From assembly GCA_000310025.1 (NCBI GenBank), contig FN649733.1, positions 1,514,876 through 1,578,875 of the forward strand: a DNA stretch of 64,000 nucleotides, in the 5' to 3' direction. This stretch comes from Ectocarpus siliculosus (lineage: Eukaryota > Sar > Phaeophyceae > Ectocarpales > Ectocarpaceae). Position 1 is the first letter of the stretch; each line of letters opens with the position of its first letter. The notes below the pieces were generated by a model. It searched no databases, was not told the origin of the DNA, and saw only the letters and a program-made list of their open reading frames with translations. The position numbers and the translations under genes are program-made. Positions 11,159 through 23,935 of this stretch are shown here, one piece after another.

Positions 11159-14100
11159 GCGCCAACGGACGGGTGGCTGAGCATTCTAGCTGCAATCCAC
11201 GCCGTGTTTTTCAGAGTCCCCGGGAAGGCCGAGTTCTGACGAATGGTTTATCGATGGCTAGCTGCTTTCCTTGTCTCGGGTGCAACTCGCCTGCTCTTCG
11301 ATCACCTAACCTGTCCTACGTGATCCTCGCCTGTTTGACTTTGCGCTCTTGTTGACCTCCATGCTCGATTTTTCGAACGCCCCCGACCCCGAACTAAAAC
11401 CTACACAGAAAATGGCGAGAAAAGGAGCACCAAAGATGGCTGCTGCACGATACTGGCAGCGGTAGCACTGGCGACGGCGATGTGTCCGCCGGCGCGGATG
11501 GCGCAGATGCACAAGGCGGCGAGGAGAAGAAAAAGGCATCTGTAAACGCCGTGCCAAAAGTGGAGGTGCGATAAATGTCCCGACACCCGAAAGCAAAATG
11601 AACTCGACTCTCACTGACTTGTACATGCGGTACATACGTTGTGGCTTTGAAAATTTGAACCATTTGTAACATGTCGTGCCCGAACCGAGCCGTAATGCTG
11701 GACCAGGAGTTGAGGGGTGGGTACCTTGAGTTTCACTGCCACCAGCGGACACATGTCTTTGGGCCGTGCGGATGGGCCACATGCACGCACATGCGATAGC
11801 GATTTGGTAGTTCTTTTGAAAGAGAAATCGGGGTTGGCAGGGTGCATATGCCAGCGTGTAGTCAAGAAACAGAAAGCGTTTGAATACAACTATTTTTGGC
11901 TGCTACGTAAAGCAGGGTCCGAAATTCGTTCTCCTGATATCATCAGTCACGTACGTTGTCATCAGCGGCCCCAGGGTTAAGCTCTCGCTACCCCAAAGCT
12001 GGCTTCCCGCATACAGCAGCACTGTTGGAGAACGTGGTAACAGGCTCAGCTGGTTACGTGCTTGAATCTTCCTCCTTTCCGCCCATGTCGTTCTTGCTCT
12101 ACGTTCCTGTAGCTATGGACGCATACACCGCGGTGTACTACAGTAGTACGCATCTCGTCGTGTCTTAGTCTCGTACTGTAGCACCGCCGATACGACAGAG
12201 CTTTGGAGTTCAACCAACCGCGGGATGCACAGCAATTTCAGAGAGCAGACGTGGAACGTGAATCTAAGTGTCTTGCTGCTTTGTATCGTGGTTGCTTCTT
12301 GCTGTGCTGGATGCGTTTTGATTTCGCACGCCCACGCCTTGACCCCCGCCCGCGACGTGCGGTACTTGACGGCCAAAATGTGTTCTTGTCAGGGCTTGCA
12401 AATGGAAGAGCGAGACGGGTTCAGGTATTATCAGTATGATTGGAGCGTGGTGGGAGGCAAACCCACCGCGCTGTCCACAGACGACATCGACACTGCCTTG
12501 GACGGCGCTCCGTAGGACAACGAAGTTGTCCTCGAAAGTCTGGTCGTGTTCCGTGTTCCCGTACGCGGTTTGCTGCGTTCTTGCGAACAGTAACCGTTCA
12601 TGTTGTATGGTCGGGCGGGTGTTAGGCTGCGCATGCGTGTGGGTGGCAAGCCACGCCTCCTAGAGCCCCTCGTAGAGCAGCCGTCGCTCTCCAGCTGAAG
12701 GTTGGTGTTCCTTGTTGAGAGGGTCGGCTGTGTAGGTAGCTATCGTTGTTCTTGTTGTTGTCGTGTTCATGTTAAATGTCGTTCCGATCTGTGCCCGGTA
12801 CCTTGTCATCCGTAACTCGTCCAGCTGACTTGGCGAACAGGAAGTCGACGGAATTGGTCAAGTTCGAGACCCGTTCGTGAATATCTTTTCCGCGGATGTT
12901 CGTTGACAGGATGTTTTTTTCGGAACATGAATTGGGTTCGTTCCGTGCAAGCTCTGTCCCGTGCAAGCTAGCTTACAGTAGGCATCATGCTGGTGCTCTG
13001 CATTTCATTCTTGAGCTTGCCGATCGATGGCACACCTTCTAGGCACCTTGCGGACACATGAGACACCCCCAGCGGTTTAGGAGGCGTTCTTGGCTTCGTC
13101 ACCCCGCCGGGGCTCACGTATGTTCATTGACGAACTGGTTAGCGCGGTCGATGTTCATACGTTCATAGCAAAATCAACACACACTCGCGCACGCCCACAC
13201 CGGCCTGCACCCTCGTGGACCTGTTGGCGCAGTCCGTACTATCAACTGATATATGCATAGGGCGAGAGACACCCAAAGCAACGGCAAACAACCCGTGGCC
13301 ACTGTGCGTTTCTAGTGTTCTAGTGGTCGCACCGCAATGTTCCACTCATGGGCACACAATTGCTCAACTATGCATTGGACTATGCATGTGATACGGATGC
13401 AGCAAGGTTGTTTGCGAGAGCTGCTGCCAGAAAGTTTGGATACTAAAAACTTTGGAACATGGGGAAGATTGCTACATAAATTTTACGTACCATGACGTGT
13501 GTACCTAAACGCCACGGGTTCACTATTCTGAAAACAGACCCAGCGAGTCATTCACACTTTGGTACAAGGGATCCCTCCGGAGTGGGCTCATGAGAGCACA
13601 CCAGTGTCATCCAGGGGTGATGAAAGATGAAAATAAAAGCAGGCAGCAGGACCAGCCCACAGCTTGCAGCCAGCTGCCACTTGTGACGTTTGCCAAGCTC
13701 AACAGCTCACACGCCTGACGTGCTTTGACTCGGTAAACCAAACAAACCTAAAAGAAAATAGTACACCCAGTAAACTTGAACCAAAAAATAGAAGAAAGCA
13801 TACAAATCTGTGCAGTCTTAAGCCCAACACCTTTACTTCTCACTCTCTGAATACCAACGCGGCTGGGCTCCATATCAGGTCGAATGTAGAACATTCCGAC
13901 TGTCGCCTCACATTGTAAATTGCAATACCCTTGCACCACCCAACCACGGTTAGTCTATTCACCGCTAGGGTTTTCAGGAAAAACCTGTCTGGGGTCGCTC
14001 TGTAACAACACGAGCCTTCAACACGGCAGATAAAACGCCTGACCAACGTATTCCAGAAACAAACGCCCTCGACGCCATGTCTAGCAGCGCAGGCCACGGT

Positions 14101-14643
14101 CACGCCCGTTTGATAATTCAAACCAGATATTGTACACACGAAATTTCTCACACGGAAGGGGACCTATCTCTCCAAAAGTGTCCAGCCGGGACACTTACCA
14201 TCCTACCGAGCGAAACAAATCTAAGCTCCATAAAACTAAATGATAATGTTACAAGGGATTTTACCCGCACTGTTGTTTAGAAGTAGATGATACAAATGAC
14301 CAAGCCACAACGAACAAGAAGAAACAAATGTTGGCAATGTCTCGACTACGAGGAGGGACGGAGCCCAGTTTCTAAAAGGAAATTCCTATGCATAAGTGGG
14401 TACCAGTCCTACAATAATTACATTTATACGCGCGTGGATCCCCCCGAAGCGGGAAGAGCAACACGTTTGCGGCATCACTTGAACAACGAGCCCGCTAGGA
14501 GAAAGTACACCGGAAATAGTTATCAGAGACCCCAGCCGAACGCCCCGACCGAAACATCAACTAGAGAATGCTACCAGGCCATCTTCATGGCGAGGGCCTA
14601 TCCGACGCTTCCTCGTGTAGTCCACGGCAAAAACGACATTGAT
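11159..14643. other. Region between two convergent genes
   Basis: The pseudouridine synthase gene ends at 11158 and the glycosyltransferase gene ends at 14644 on the other strand, so this should hold both 3' untranslated regions. The only open frame I consider worth a separate entry is 12225-12515. The rest shows no recognisable motif. Confidence 0.5.
12225..12515 (+). CDS. Possible small secreted protein, or terminal exon at 12395-12515
   Basis: The 96-codon frame begins with a short polar segment, then about 20 hydrophobic residues (VLLLCIVVASCCAGCVLI) resembling a signal peptide or membrane anchor. A charged 60-residue tail follows with DGFRYYQYDW and ends at TAG. I recognise no family. 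An alternative reading is that TTCTTGTCAG at 12386-12395 is a splice acceptor, and only the tail is coding, as the last exon of an unseen gene. Both readings are inference; nothing else supports expression. Confidence 0.25.
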   Translation: MHSNFREQTWNVNLSVLLLCIVVASCCAGCVLISHAHALTPARDVRYLTAKMCSCQGLQMEERDGFRYYQYDWSVVGGKPTALSTDDIDTALDGAP

Positions 14644-17600
14644 TCAACACCCCGCGGGCACGCACACATAAAAACCGCTGATAGGCATTTCGACAGAAAC
14701 CTTCGCTTCGAAGCAGTTCATGCCCTTCATCTGAACAGCTGTGCCGGAGAAGGACGATGCTGTTCGAACTACTACTTCCGCGTCCAAGAGGAACAGAAAG
14801 TCTACGAACGCTTTGAGGGCAGCAATCTTGGGGTGTGCAGAGAAAGTGGTGTGGGCGTCGCCTACTGGAACACCGACATCCACCAATCCAGGCAACATGT
14901 CTCGGCCCGCAGCTTCGGCGGAGCAGTTGCGCGCCATGCTCATACTGTACAGCAAGAGCGCGCCGGTGGATGGGGACGACTCCCTTTCATATACGTACAA
15001 ATTGTCAAGCACCCCAACTTCGGTTTGCTGGAGAGCACGCACGACATTCATCCCGCCTTGCGAACCAAAGCCACCAGGGGCGATTGGCCTCGTGAGTATC
15101 GTTGAGGCAAAAGCGCAAGATAATTTGCCTTTCACCACCGTTTATCACCCAAACATCGGATGCGGCAGTACACGCGCCTACACGCGTCGGGGAGGTCATC
15201 GTATCGGAACAACGTCCTCACCTGTTGGAAGAGATGAAGAGCGGAACATCGCCCTCGTCCGCATTGAAAGCAGCAGGGCAGACGCCCTTCGCCTCCTCCG
15301 TTGCCGTGAAGTACCAATTACACACCACGGTCGATCGCAAATTGTTGAAGATGTAGGTGTGGATTTTCGGGTCAAAAGACCCTGCGGTTTCTCCCTCGGT
15401 CGTTCGTATCTGAAAAGCGACGTATTTTTGGAACCGGGACATTGAGCTGCCTTCCACTCTCCAAGGGTTGTAGACCTCCAAGCTCCTCATCATCGAAGCG
15501 CTGAAAATGTGTACACATGGTGCATCAACGAAGGACAAAACCGCGACGTGAGCAGCGTGATCGAAACCAGACGATGCTAGGGTACGATTTCTAGGTCTTC
15601 TAATACAGGGAATCGTACATTACGTCATCTCTTGTACTTCGAATGCTATGTCACGAACGTAGCCTACAACCTTCCGTTCACGAAAAAAAAGACGCCATAG
15701 ATACTCCACGTTGCTTGCGCACCTGCGTTTCACGAACATGTTCCACGTACAGGGTTGGGAAGCAGGCAGTCCGTTTTGCAACCGGCCGCTGATCCAATAC
15801 CGAATCTTCACGGGAAACACCTTTTTCAGCTGAAGCACCATGGCGTCTGGATGTTGTATCGCGATGCCCATCTTCGACGCCAACATCGTGAGCTGGTGGT
15901 CGCACAGGACCATAAAGCCGTCGTAGAACCAGAACAAGTGAAAGCCAGACGGATTTACACCTTCCAAATGCGACAAACGTTCAGTTTCCAGAACGGAGTC
16001 TCATCACGAGGCTCCATGTCACCAAGTACCACGAATCGGCCAACAAAAACTGCTGCGCCCGGTGCGAATACACACACGCACACAAGATTTTGGAAGCGTG
16101 TGGCGATTGGGACTTGTGCCTTGCCGGGTAGCTCAGACATCTCAGGGTACCTGAAGAGAGGTCTAGATGTTGAGTTCCGAAAAAAAATGGCCACAACGAC
16201 GGCATAGACATTTCTACCACCATGATATTGTTGGGTGCTGCGGCCTTGCACACGGCATCAAAATTCGCCTCACTTGGGAGCTGATAACACTGACAAATCG
16301 ATACTGTTCTTGTCAGGTAGGTCTCTCGGTGGTCGTCTTTCCCGTGCCTTGGGTCGAAGGCTAGGTCGCTCAACAACCAAACCCACCTCGACTGATCGCC
16401 TTTGCTCTTCGACGGAATGGCTCAGTGTCGATGTCCCACTTGAGTTCGCCCGTGTCAAACGCGTCTCGAAACCCCTGGAAACCCTTCCAATTTACAACTA
16501 GGCCCAGCTCAAGCCAACGGGCCACCTAAGGATAGCGCCAAGGGCGTGGAGTGAAGCGCGCGTGTAAAGGATGTTGTCAAAGGTTCGTACCCTGGAGAGC
16601 GTGTTGGACAGGGTCACGACGTCACTAGCCGTTTCGGGGTAGATATGGCGAGGTTACACACACTGGGCCTCACACGTGTTCAGTAGAACTGCATCCTTCG
16701 TCCTGCCACGTTTCTATTATGGCACCGGTGGTACGAGACGAAGAGCATTTCGAGACGATACCCGAAGAAATAGCTCGAAGGATGGTGTATTTTTATGACT
16801 AGGACAGACGATGCACAGAAAACCCGCGACTATAGGCAACTCTTGGAGTGCGTCGATCGGTGGTCCTAGAAGGTTCGTGCCTCGCTTTCGCTCGGCAATG
16901 GGTGCAAACAAACGTCATTGGGATGACAAAATCGGCTCGGGTATTGACCACCAGAGCGTTCTTCTTCGACCCATACCTGAATGATATTTCTCAAGTCCAT
17001 GAACGCGTTTCCCACCCGTGACACCAGATCGAAGACCACAACCGTGCCGTTGGCGATGGCGCTTTCCTGCATTGCTGGCCATGTGCGCCACAACTCGTCG
17101 CATTCACTGTCGGCGGGGGCGTGTACGAGTTGGTTGGCAGCCCCTTGCACCGCGGCTACTCCACCGCCTTGGCTGGCAGCCCCCTGAGCTACTGGTACTC
17201 CACCGCTTGATGAAGATGACACCTCCTCGAAGCTTAACAGCGGAGAAGTGGGGCACGTCGGGGTGTGGGCCGGAATGACGCAAGGCATGCGTTGAACCAT
17301 TTGTTCACAGTGTAGAGATTCACCACTTCTTAGATTGCCCTCTGGAGTACTCCCCTGGCGCACGTTTTCCAAGTACATGCGGATATAGATTGTGGGCACT
17401 GGGTCATGCACCAGGAGCAACACAGCGAGGCATGAAAACGTGTCACCTCTGCCCTCTGTCGGCTTCCAAAAGCTCCAGGTTTCTGGGGTTGGGCAGGCCT
17501 TCGACTCTTCCTGCGCGGCAAGGGCATCCGAACCAACGGGTACAATGAATTGTGCGAACATAACGCTCGTAGCGAAACACTTCTAAATACGCGAGAATTG

Positions 17601-18074
17601 TAACGAAGGAAAACTTTATATCTCCCAAAGGTGGCCCGACCCTGTGGTGGCGCGAGCGTTCCCACTGAAAGAGTTCATATCTTCTCATCCCGGATTCTAA
17701 AATTTTCGCGCGAATATTCGGTCGTTTAGGCTTGTGCCTGCACACCGTACCTGATTGGATGAACTCTGGATTCTCTGGATTGTTTGCGGACAGCAATCCG
17801 AACCACTCGCTGCCTTTTTCGTCTGGTTCCGATCGACAGGTGGGGTTGACCTCTTGGCGACCGAAAGCGTAGTCTGCATGGTTTGATCAATATTCAAAGG
17901 AGCCAGTAAGCCTAACGTCACATATTGACCAACTCGCGGAAATTGATGAAGCAAGACGGTACAGCCAGGGGGTGATGCCAACCAGGTGTTCTCCAGGCAC
18001 ATGCGAGCGACAACAACAGCAGTACCGCGCAAAGAAAATGAAGATCGTGCGGTACTCACAGCCATCGCAGTCAA
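14644..18074 (-). CDS. Fucosyltransferase-like glycosyltransferase (5' end uncertain)
   Basis: Minus-strand exons: 17873-17751, 17510-16977, 15892-15723, 15500-15222, 15088-14644. Phases match and the total is 517 codons including the stop. The frame of the first listed exon stays open to an ATG at 18074, which would give about 583 aa; a further upstream exon with a membrane anchor is equally possible. GTVVVFDLVSRVGNAFMDLRN resembles the GDP-fucose-binding G-x-G-N loop of fucosyltransferases. FQIRTTEGE followed by LFISSNR resembles the HxR...STD stretch. AFVDFLFLLDAEVVVRTASS with SFSG near the end resembles the conserved SS(F) motif. Such enzymes are normally Golgi or ER type II membrane proteins that decorate glycans. 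The 17510-16977 exon is long and low in complexity around 17090-17200, so it may contain an unrecognised intron. The acceptor at 15089 has a weak pyrimidine tract. Substrate unknown. Confidence 0.5.
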
Positions 18075-21000
18075 CCCATGCAGCGTCTCCTACGTCGCCC
18101 ACATCGCCTGCAGATGACCTTCGTGTACCCTTACATGCCCACCAAATATGCTGCGGGGGTACCGATAATCGCACATCCTTTCGGGGCAGTACAATAGACA
18201 ATAGACATGGGAGAATGGCGAGTGCAATGTTAGGGCGGTCCTCCTCCTGTGCCTCCCCCAGCAGGGTACAACATGGGGGCAATTTAGGAGCCGCCAAACT
18301 TGGAAGTCGACCGTGACAGATAGCGACGCCCTACAGGTAGAGCCATATACTGTGTTGGGTTCCGCGTTGAAGCTGTTCAGTCAGGTGTCCAAGGTCGCAA
18401 GGTTTGGGAGATGCGGGCGATCGAATATGCCTAGGGATGGCCAAAACAACATAAACACACGTCACTAAATTTCAACCAGCTCTGCGGAAGGGGGCCTGGA
18501 ACGAGACTCGTCAAGAATATAGACGGTATATTGATGAAATGTCATGAACACCGGCCAACGAAAAGGTCGCATGATGCTGACCTCCGTAGTCGAGATGTGC
18601 GGACGCATGCGTCGAAGGCATGTCGAGATGTACAGAGGTCACACGCGCGATTATCCAGTCACGAACACAGCATTCAACTTTACCAGGCGTGGGTGGTCGA
18701 CCATGTACCTCTTGTCGAGTTCCAGACGGAAATACTTCGCGAAGCGTTCCAGCTGATGCAGTGTCACCACAGCCGGTGACTCCCCCGTGTTCCGTGCGGT
18801 GAGCACCGGTCACCGTCGGGATGGAGCAATCGTCATGGAGTTTTGAGCACAGTGCCTCGGCGTGGTCACCATCACACCTGTACGGCTGCGGAGCTGAGGG
18901 CCGGGTCGGTCTTCGGTGCCCTTCTCCATCCTCCAACATCCGGCAGATGGGGTGCCTCGCCGTGTTTGCGCATTGCTGCGTCGTCAAAAGCACCACACCA
19001 AGTAGTGCGCAGCTCGGAAACGTCAGCCTCGGCAAAGGTGACATGTTTGGCCTGGGCTTGGCAAAAGGTAGATTGGGAGGGGCGGGGATACAGCGCACCA
19101 GAGCGAAAGAGAGGTTAGGCCGGACAGCCAATCATTGAATATAAGAAACACATTCAAGACGTCACAAGGTTGCCAGATCTGCGACATGCTGCGTACAAGC
19201 GGGATTCGGGGCTTATCTTGACTATCGGCCAAACGATGAGCTTGGACTGAAAAAGAAACGACAATCAAATTCATGACCGAGTTGTAAGAAACCCCAAGTG
19301 TCCTCGGAGTGTAGTTGTTCGGCCCTTGCACAGTACCCAGGTATGTTCAACGTTTGAGCCCAATGCGCAAATGTTACGCTTGCGCGATCAACAAGATCCC
19401 CTCCCCCCCCTCACGGCAACAACATGTTTCGAAAAAACACTTGACATGAGCAGCAGCAAATCTGTGCTGACCATATGAAGTGCTCAGGTAAGTGGTTTGC
19501 GGCGAGGTAGATGCAGGCAGGCACTCGCGGTCAGCCGGCGCGAATGCCGTGGTTACTTTCGTATACGTTCGTAGTAGCCCTCGTGTTGATTTTTTCTTGT
19601 CCTGGTAATCACATTATCGCTCTGTATCAATACCCGTCTGGGCCAGTTAGTCTGCGACCACGGCAGGTATCGACGTCAGATGGACCAGTACCGACGTTAA
19701 AGGTACTGATCAGAGATCGGAACGGTTACTAATGTGACATGAAGTGTCGCGAAGGCCATCGCATCAAACAAACACGTGGAGCACCCTAACAACCGCCACG
19801 AAATCTTGGTCGTCGGTGTACGTACGTATGTACATAGTGCGGTTCAGCTGGCTTCAAGTCTTCTATCGGCTCTCCAAGGCACAACACACAACGCTCTACA
19901 TTGTTTTCGCCCTGTATGCTGCTGTGTCTGGTATATTGTCGAAATGCGTGTCACCGCGCGCGTCCCACTTCGCGCGGGATCTCGAGGGAGCGAGGCGATC
20001 GTTGGGAGCACCATACCAAGTATCTTGGCAACCGAACATGGTAGGAAAAGCTTAGCCGGGAGTCCCGAAGAGAAGCATGTTTACACATGTGTAAGTGTAT
20101 ATCATACCACACCCTGGACGTTAGACTCGTAACCACGTTTCGTTTTCAAAGAGCATTTTGAAGTACTTCGAAGTCTTGGTAATACAATAGTCACGTTTCC
20201 GGCACGACCAGAGAGGTAGCCGACATCGGAGGCTGGTTGCCCTTGGGTTCAAAACGACCAATTACTCCGCAATAATCTGGTTCCCAAACCAAACGTTGAC
20301 ACAGCTGCACTCTCGCCTTACTCTACACCACGATACCCAACCCTCTGAACTGCTGTCGGCCGCCAAAGGCAGCTCGCGGTATGAGCCACCGCCGCTGTAG
20401 ATTGCGCCAGTGACACCGCGAGCGCTGCAGTGAACGACGAGTGCTTTGGACCCAGGTCACGGGTAGCGGACTACAATGCTGTGATCGAACACGCTGCTGT
20501 ACAGTAGGGGTCATCAGCACCGCCTGATGATGTAGGAGCCTGATGATGTAGGAGCATACCTGAGCAATATAGAGCTCTGATCTACGTACTTAATGCAAAG
20601 GGTCGGTGTGTGGGCAACCCACAACTCTCTGTCAGGACGCAGACTATCTCCGTGCCTCTGACTACCTCTGACTGCCGTCGGCTTCGGATTGCTTCTGCTC
20701 GCTTGTCTGACATGCAGGTGTCAACGCTCTGCCACACATGTTTTCTGTTTGGCTCACCCGTTACGGACTGGCGTAGCAGCAGAGGGGGGGCTGATGGGAG
20801 CGTCCAAAGAGCGAGCGAGGTGAGGTAGGTTTGACGTGAACCGCGAGTATGGCAGGGCGCCGCAGCCGCACCCTAGAGGCGGCAATGTGGTGGGGGGGTT
20901 TTAAGAAAAGATCCCCGGGGTTTCACGGAAATAATTAAGGTTCCGGCGGAGAATGGGGGCGATGGGGCGGAACCCGAGAACCGGATCCTCTGTGTATCGC

Positions 21001-21505
21001 ACGTTTTCGCCAGCGAAGACAGAAGCACCACGCCTTCACCTCTCTTTATGATCAACGCCCATGGCTTGGCATTTCGGAAACCTGCAATCAACGAAATGGA
21101 GCACTACCGACCCAGCAGGCAGCAGACACAACAGCCCCAGACATCGTGTCCCGCGTGAATCGACTGTGGGTATACCTCGAATGCCTCCAGTACATTTTAC
21201 CATCCGTGCGAAGGGATCTTTACTTCTAAATTTACTGTCTCCTCATTGGTTGGAGATGCGCGTGCGCGCGCTCCCTCGGTGAACCTCTTTTTGGTTCTAT
21301 TCACAAAGCTCTCCTGGGGTGGGGAAACCCCGGCGCTGTAGCTAGCTACATTTCTCCGCACGCCGCGCACGAGGTGCGCGTGCTGTGAAGGACGGACAGG
21401 GCGGCCGTGCTACCTTATCGACACGTAGCCTCTAGAGGGAGGCATTGCATAGCGTGGCTTCCACCGTTGGCCACCACAGCAGCGGTCAGTCGTTGATGCA
21501 AGGAG
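18075..21505. other. Region without a recognisable gene
   Basis: A 206-codon minus frame lies at 18511-19131. It includes a short hydrophobic stretch (SCALLGVVLL) after a methionine and could belong to a 5' exon of the neighbouring glycosyltransferase gene, but I found no phase-compatible splice path that proves it. Nothing else here resembles a known protein. Confidence 0.4.
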
Positions 21506-22156
21506 GTGAGCGGCATGCTGCCGAGCACGGGCTCTGCTGGCGGCGCGCATCATGATGCTGATCATGATGCAGGCGCGGATGACTGCGTGGATGGTGCGGC
21601 TGGTCGCCAGCACAAGCCGTTGTCGCACCCCTTGCCCGCAGCCCCATGCGCGAACACTGGAGAGAGTTCCAACTTCTTGCAGCAAAACCCTCCTCGAGAA
21701 CGGACAGCGACCTCTTCCGGTAGCGAGCCGTCGGGCAATTCCCATCTGTCGGTCAGCGGCGCGCCTGGCGGTGTAGCCACCGTCGCGAACACATTTCCTT
21801 GCGACACTCCTGCGGCTATCGGAGAGGCTTGCAGAAGTGTGAGTGGACGTGAATCACCACCAGCGAAACGCCACGCGTCGCAAAGCCCATCATCCCGGGG
21901 GAGTTTGGGACGAGATGCAAGAAATTCATGCGAGGGCTTCGGGGCCGGTGAACGTCGCGGCAGGGTGCTGCACTCGTTCCTTGCTACAGCTGTGCAGATG
22001 TCCCAAGCATCGGAGGCCTTGGGGACGCCAGGGGAGCTATCAGGTGATGGTTTCGAATTCGCGGAACCACATACGCCCCTTTCGTCTGCCATTGGGGTAC
22101 ATACGGGACCGGGATACTGCTCTACCGGTACGCACGGGCCGAGTGCACCACTATAA
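21506..22156 (+). CDS. Low-complexity ORF, possible disordered protein or exon
   Basis: A 216-codon frame rich in Ser, Gly, Ala, Pro and His, without transmembrane segments or any motif I recognise. The sequence includes an HHDADHDAGADD patch and a basic-serine patch SPPAKRHASQSPSSRGS, typical of intrinsically disordered regions of nuclear proteins. It ends 130 bp before an N gap that opens within a CAG run. A second short frame leads straight into that run as polyglutamine or polyalanine. The two could belong to one gene broken by the gap, but that is speculation. Confidence 0.3.
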   Translation: MSGMLPSTGSAGGAHHDADHDAGADDCVDGAAGRQHKPLSHPLPAAPCANTGESSNFLQQNPPRERTATSSGSEPSGNSHLSVSGAPGGVATVANTFPCDTPAAIGEACRSVSGRESPPAKRHASQSPSSRGSLGRDARNSCEGFGAGERRGRVLHSFLATAVQMSQASEALGTPGELSGDGFEFAEPHTPLSSAIGVHTGPGYCSTGTHGPSAPL

Positions 22157-22270
22157 TACTACATTCGGAGGTAGAGGGAGTAGCGCAGCTAAACTATGAA
22201 CGCTCACGCCAACTTGGAGCAATGTTGCCACCATGGCAGCGCCTAGCCAACGAAGTGCGGTGGCGACCGC

Positions 22271-22289
22271 AGCAGCAGCAGCAGCAGCA
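22271..22289. repeat. CAG trinucleotide run cut by the assembly gap
   Basis: At least six CAG units stop exactly at the first N. Depending on frame they read as polyglutamine or polyalanine. The gap probably exists because the repeat could not be assembled, so its true length is unknown. Confidence 0.9.
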
Positions 22290-22389
22290 NNNNNNNNNNN
22301 NNNNNNNNNNNNNNNNNNNNNNNNNNNNNNNNNNNNNNNNNNNNNNNNNNNNNNNNNNNNNNNNNNNNNNNNNNNNNNNNNNNNNNNNN
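22290..22389. other. Assembly gap (100 N)
   Basis: Exactly 100 N. The first base after it (22390) is also the first base of duplicated copy 1, so the duplication cannot be followed leftward. Confidence 0.99.
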
Positions 22390-23829
22390 TTTGTATTGGT
22401 TGTTTGTATGTTCTTTAGGCTTGGTTCGGGGGTAGTTATTGGGGCAGATCAATCAGGTGGCTGCCCTGAACAGCCACATGTACGACGACGTATGCATACG
22501 GCGTGGCATTGACGCCCCATCAAAGGACTATTAGCGTGACGTTGCCTCTAGATGCGAGCAGTGTAGACGAGGCGAAATCAGCCGTGGGAGAATAGGCGTT
22601 GACCGAGCGGATCGACGGTTGCGATGAGCGGCACCCCGGCACGGAAACATGCGCGGATTCTCAACGTTTGAAACAGCGACTGAGGATGAGGATAAATATG
22701 CATACGATAGATCGTGTGGGTTCTCATTTGGGAACGGTAACCTACTGTAAGGTGCTTGCAGACGGTCTTGTAATGCCTTCTTCTGAGGTAGACTAGACAT
22801 ACTGGGATGAAAGCTTGGTGTTCAAAGGGGGTGGGCATGAACTCTATCTGCTGTGCTGTCTTCGCAGTACTAGCTGGCAAAAATAAAGTAAGAGGATATG
22901 ATACACAGCTCACATGGCTGTGGCAAGGTGCTTAACCTCGCCCAAGCTCTTACGAGCGGGCCGGCACTGCTGACGGTCATCGACTCTATCTGCTACACTG
23001 CTGTAAAGTTGCTGCGCTGTGGTGAAATAATGCTTGCGAGAAAAGACCGATTGATTTCGTGACGACGTTGCAGGACAGCACCTGCTGATCTGTTAATAAA
23101 GAAACGTTCGGTACCCGTTATGTACGCACACTACAGCAGTACAGCAGCAGCCGTCACATCAATGGGGTACTAAGCAGCGTACAGAGAGGCACGCACACGA
23201 TACACCCCACGAAGGCTAAGCGCTGCAACTCACTGCTGTTGCTGTACACCTGCTTGTAGCACCAACATATTCACCTGGAAAAGCCGAAACGGGGTGACCG
23301 CTGCTACCTCTGCCTCTCCTCCTAGCTTTACCGCCGCCAGTGCTCAGCAACGTGTTTTACACAGCCAGCCGTCGCCACCACGCCCTTATCCCATGTCCGT
23401 TGCTTCGTGGTCGGTCATGATGATGATGATGATGCCAAAACACAACCGGCGCTCTGGTTGATGATGAGGTCGTTTGCTTCAAGCAGGAGGTTCACGCCGC
23501 CGCAATAGCAGCCCAGCCCCAGGTGGTTTCATGAGGGGCATTGCCTGGCATCTCACCACGTCGCGGCGTCTGTCCACGCGATATACATACGCTGGCAAGC
23601 ACGTGTTGTGCGCTGTGCAGCTGTGCAGTGCTGCCGGCGCGCACGTTGGTTCTTAGTACAACGCACGCGCGCGCGGTCTTTACAACTCCTTTCGTACTAA
23701 TCCCAAGTGCCGCTTTTAAAACCCGCTTTCAAACTCCCAATCAGCTTCGTTCAAATGCGGCGGTTTGGGCCAATCAGAGGCGCCGCTTTTAAAAAATTTA
23801 TCCCTACCCATGGTCCCTGTTCCATAAAA
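22390..23829. repeat. 1.44-kb direct repeat, copy 1
   Basis: Matches 25975-27416 essentially base for base. I saw only two differences, both single-base indels (GCAGATC versus GCAGAATC near 22447, and GCGCTGC versus GCGCCTGC near 23221). It contains no recognisable gene; the short open frames inside are identical in both copies. It begins at the N gap and ends at CCATAAAA, after which the two copies diverge completely. Confidence 0.97.
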
Positions 23830-23851
23830 GGCTCAGCGACCATGGGTAGGG
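23802..23851. repeat. Inverted repeat spanning the duplication end
   Basis: CCCTACCCATGGTC (23802-23815) is exactly mirrored by GACCATGGGTAGGG (23838-23851), with 22 bases between. The left arm is the last part of duplicated copy 1; the right arm lies in the spacer. Copy 2 has only the left arm. Confidence 0.9.
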
Positions 23852-23875
23852 CAACCCGGGAACGAGTTATATTAA

Positions 23876-23935
23876 TTTCGCGCGAAGCGCGAAAAAAATA
23901 CGAAGAGGCGTTTGGGCTGAAGCCTCTTTTTTTCT
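23876..23935. repeat. Two tandem hairpins, the second followed by a T run
   Basis: TTTCGCG-CGAAG-CGCGAAA (23876-23894) is a perfect 7-bp stem with a 5-base loop. AAGAGGC (23903-23909) pairs with GCCTCTT (23922-23928) and is followed directly by T residues. The second resembles an intrinsic terminator in shape, but this is nuclear-type DNA, so no function is claimed. Confidence 0.7.

Noticed and set aside
23903..23935. Hairpin plus T run as a bacterial-type terminator or contamination
   Set aside because: Surroundings are continuous with intron-bearing nuclear DNA and no bacterial gene lies nearby.
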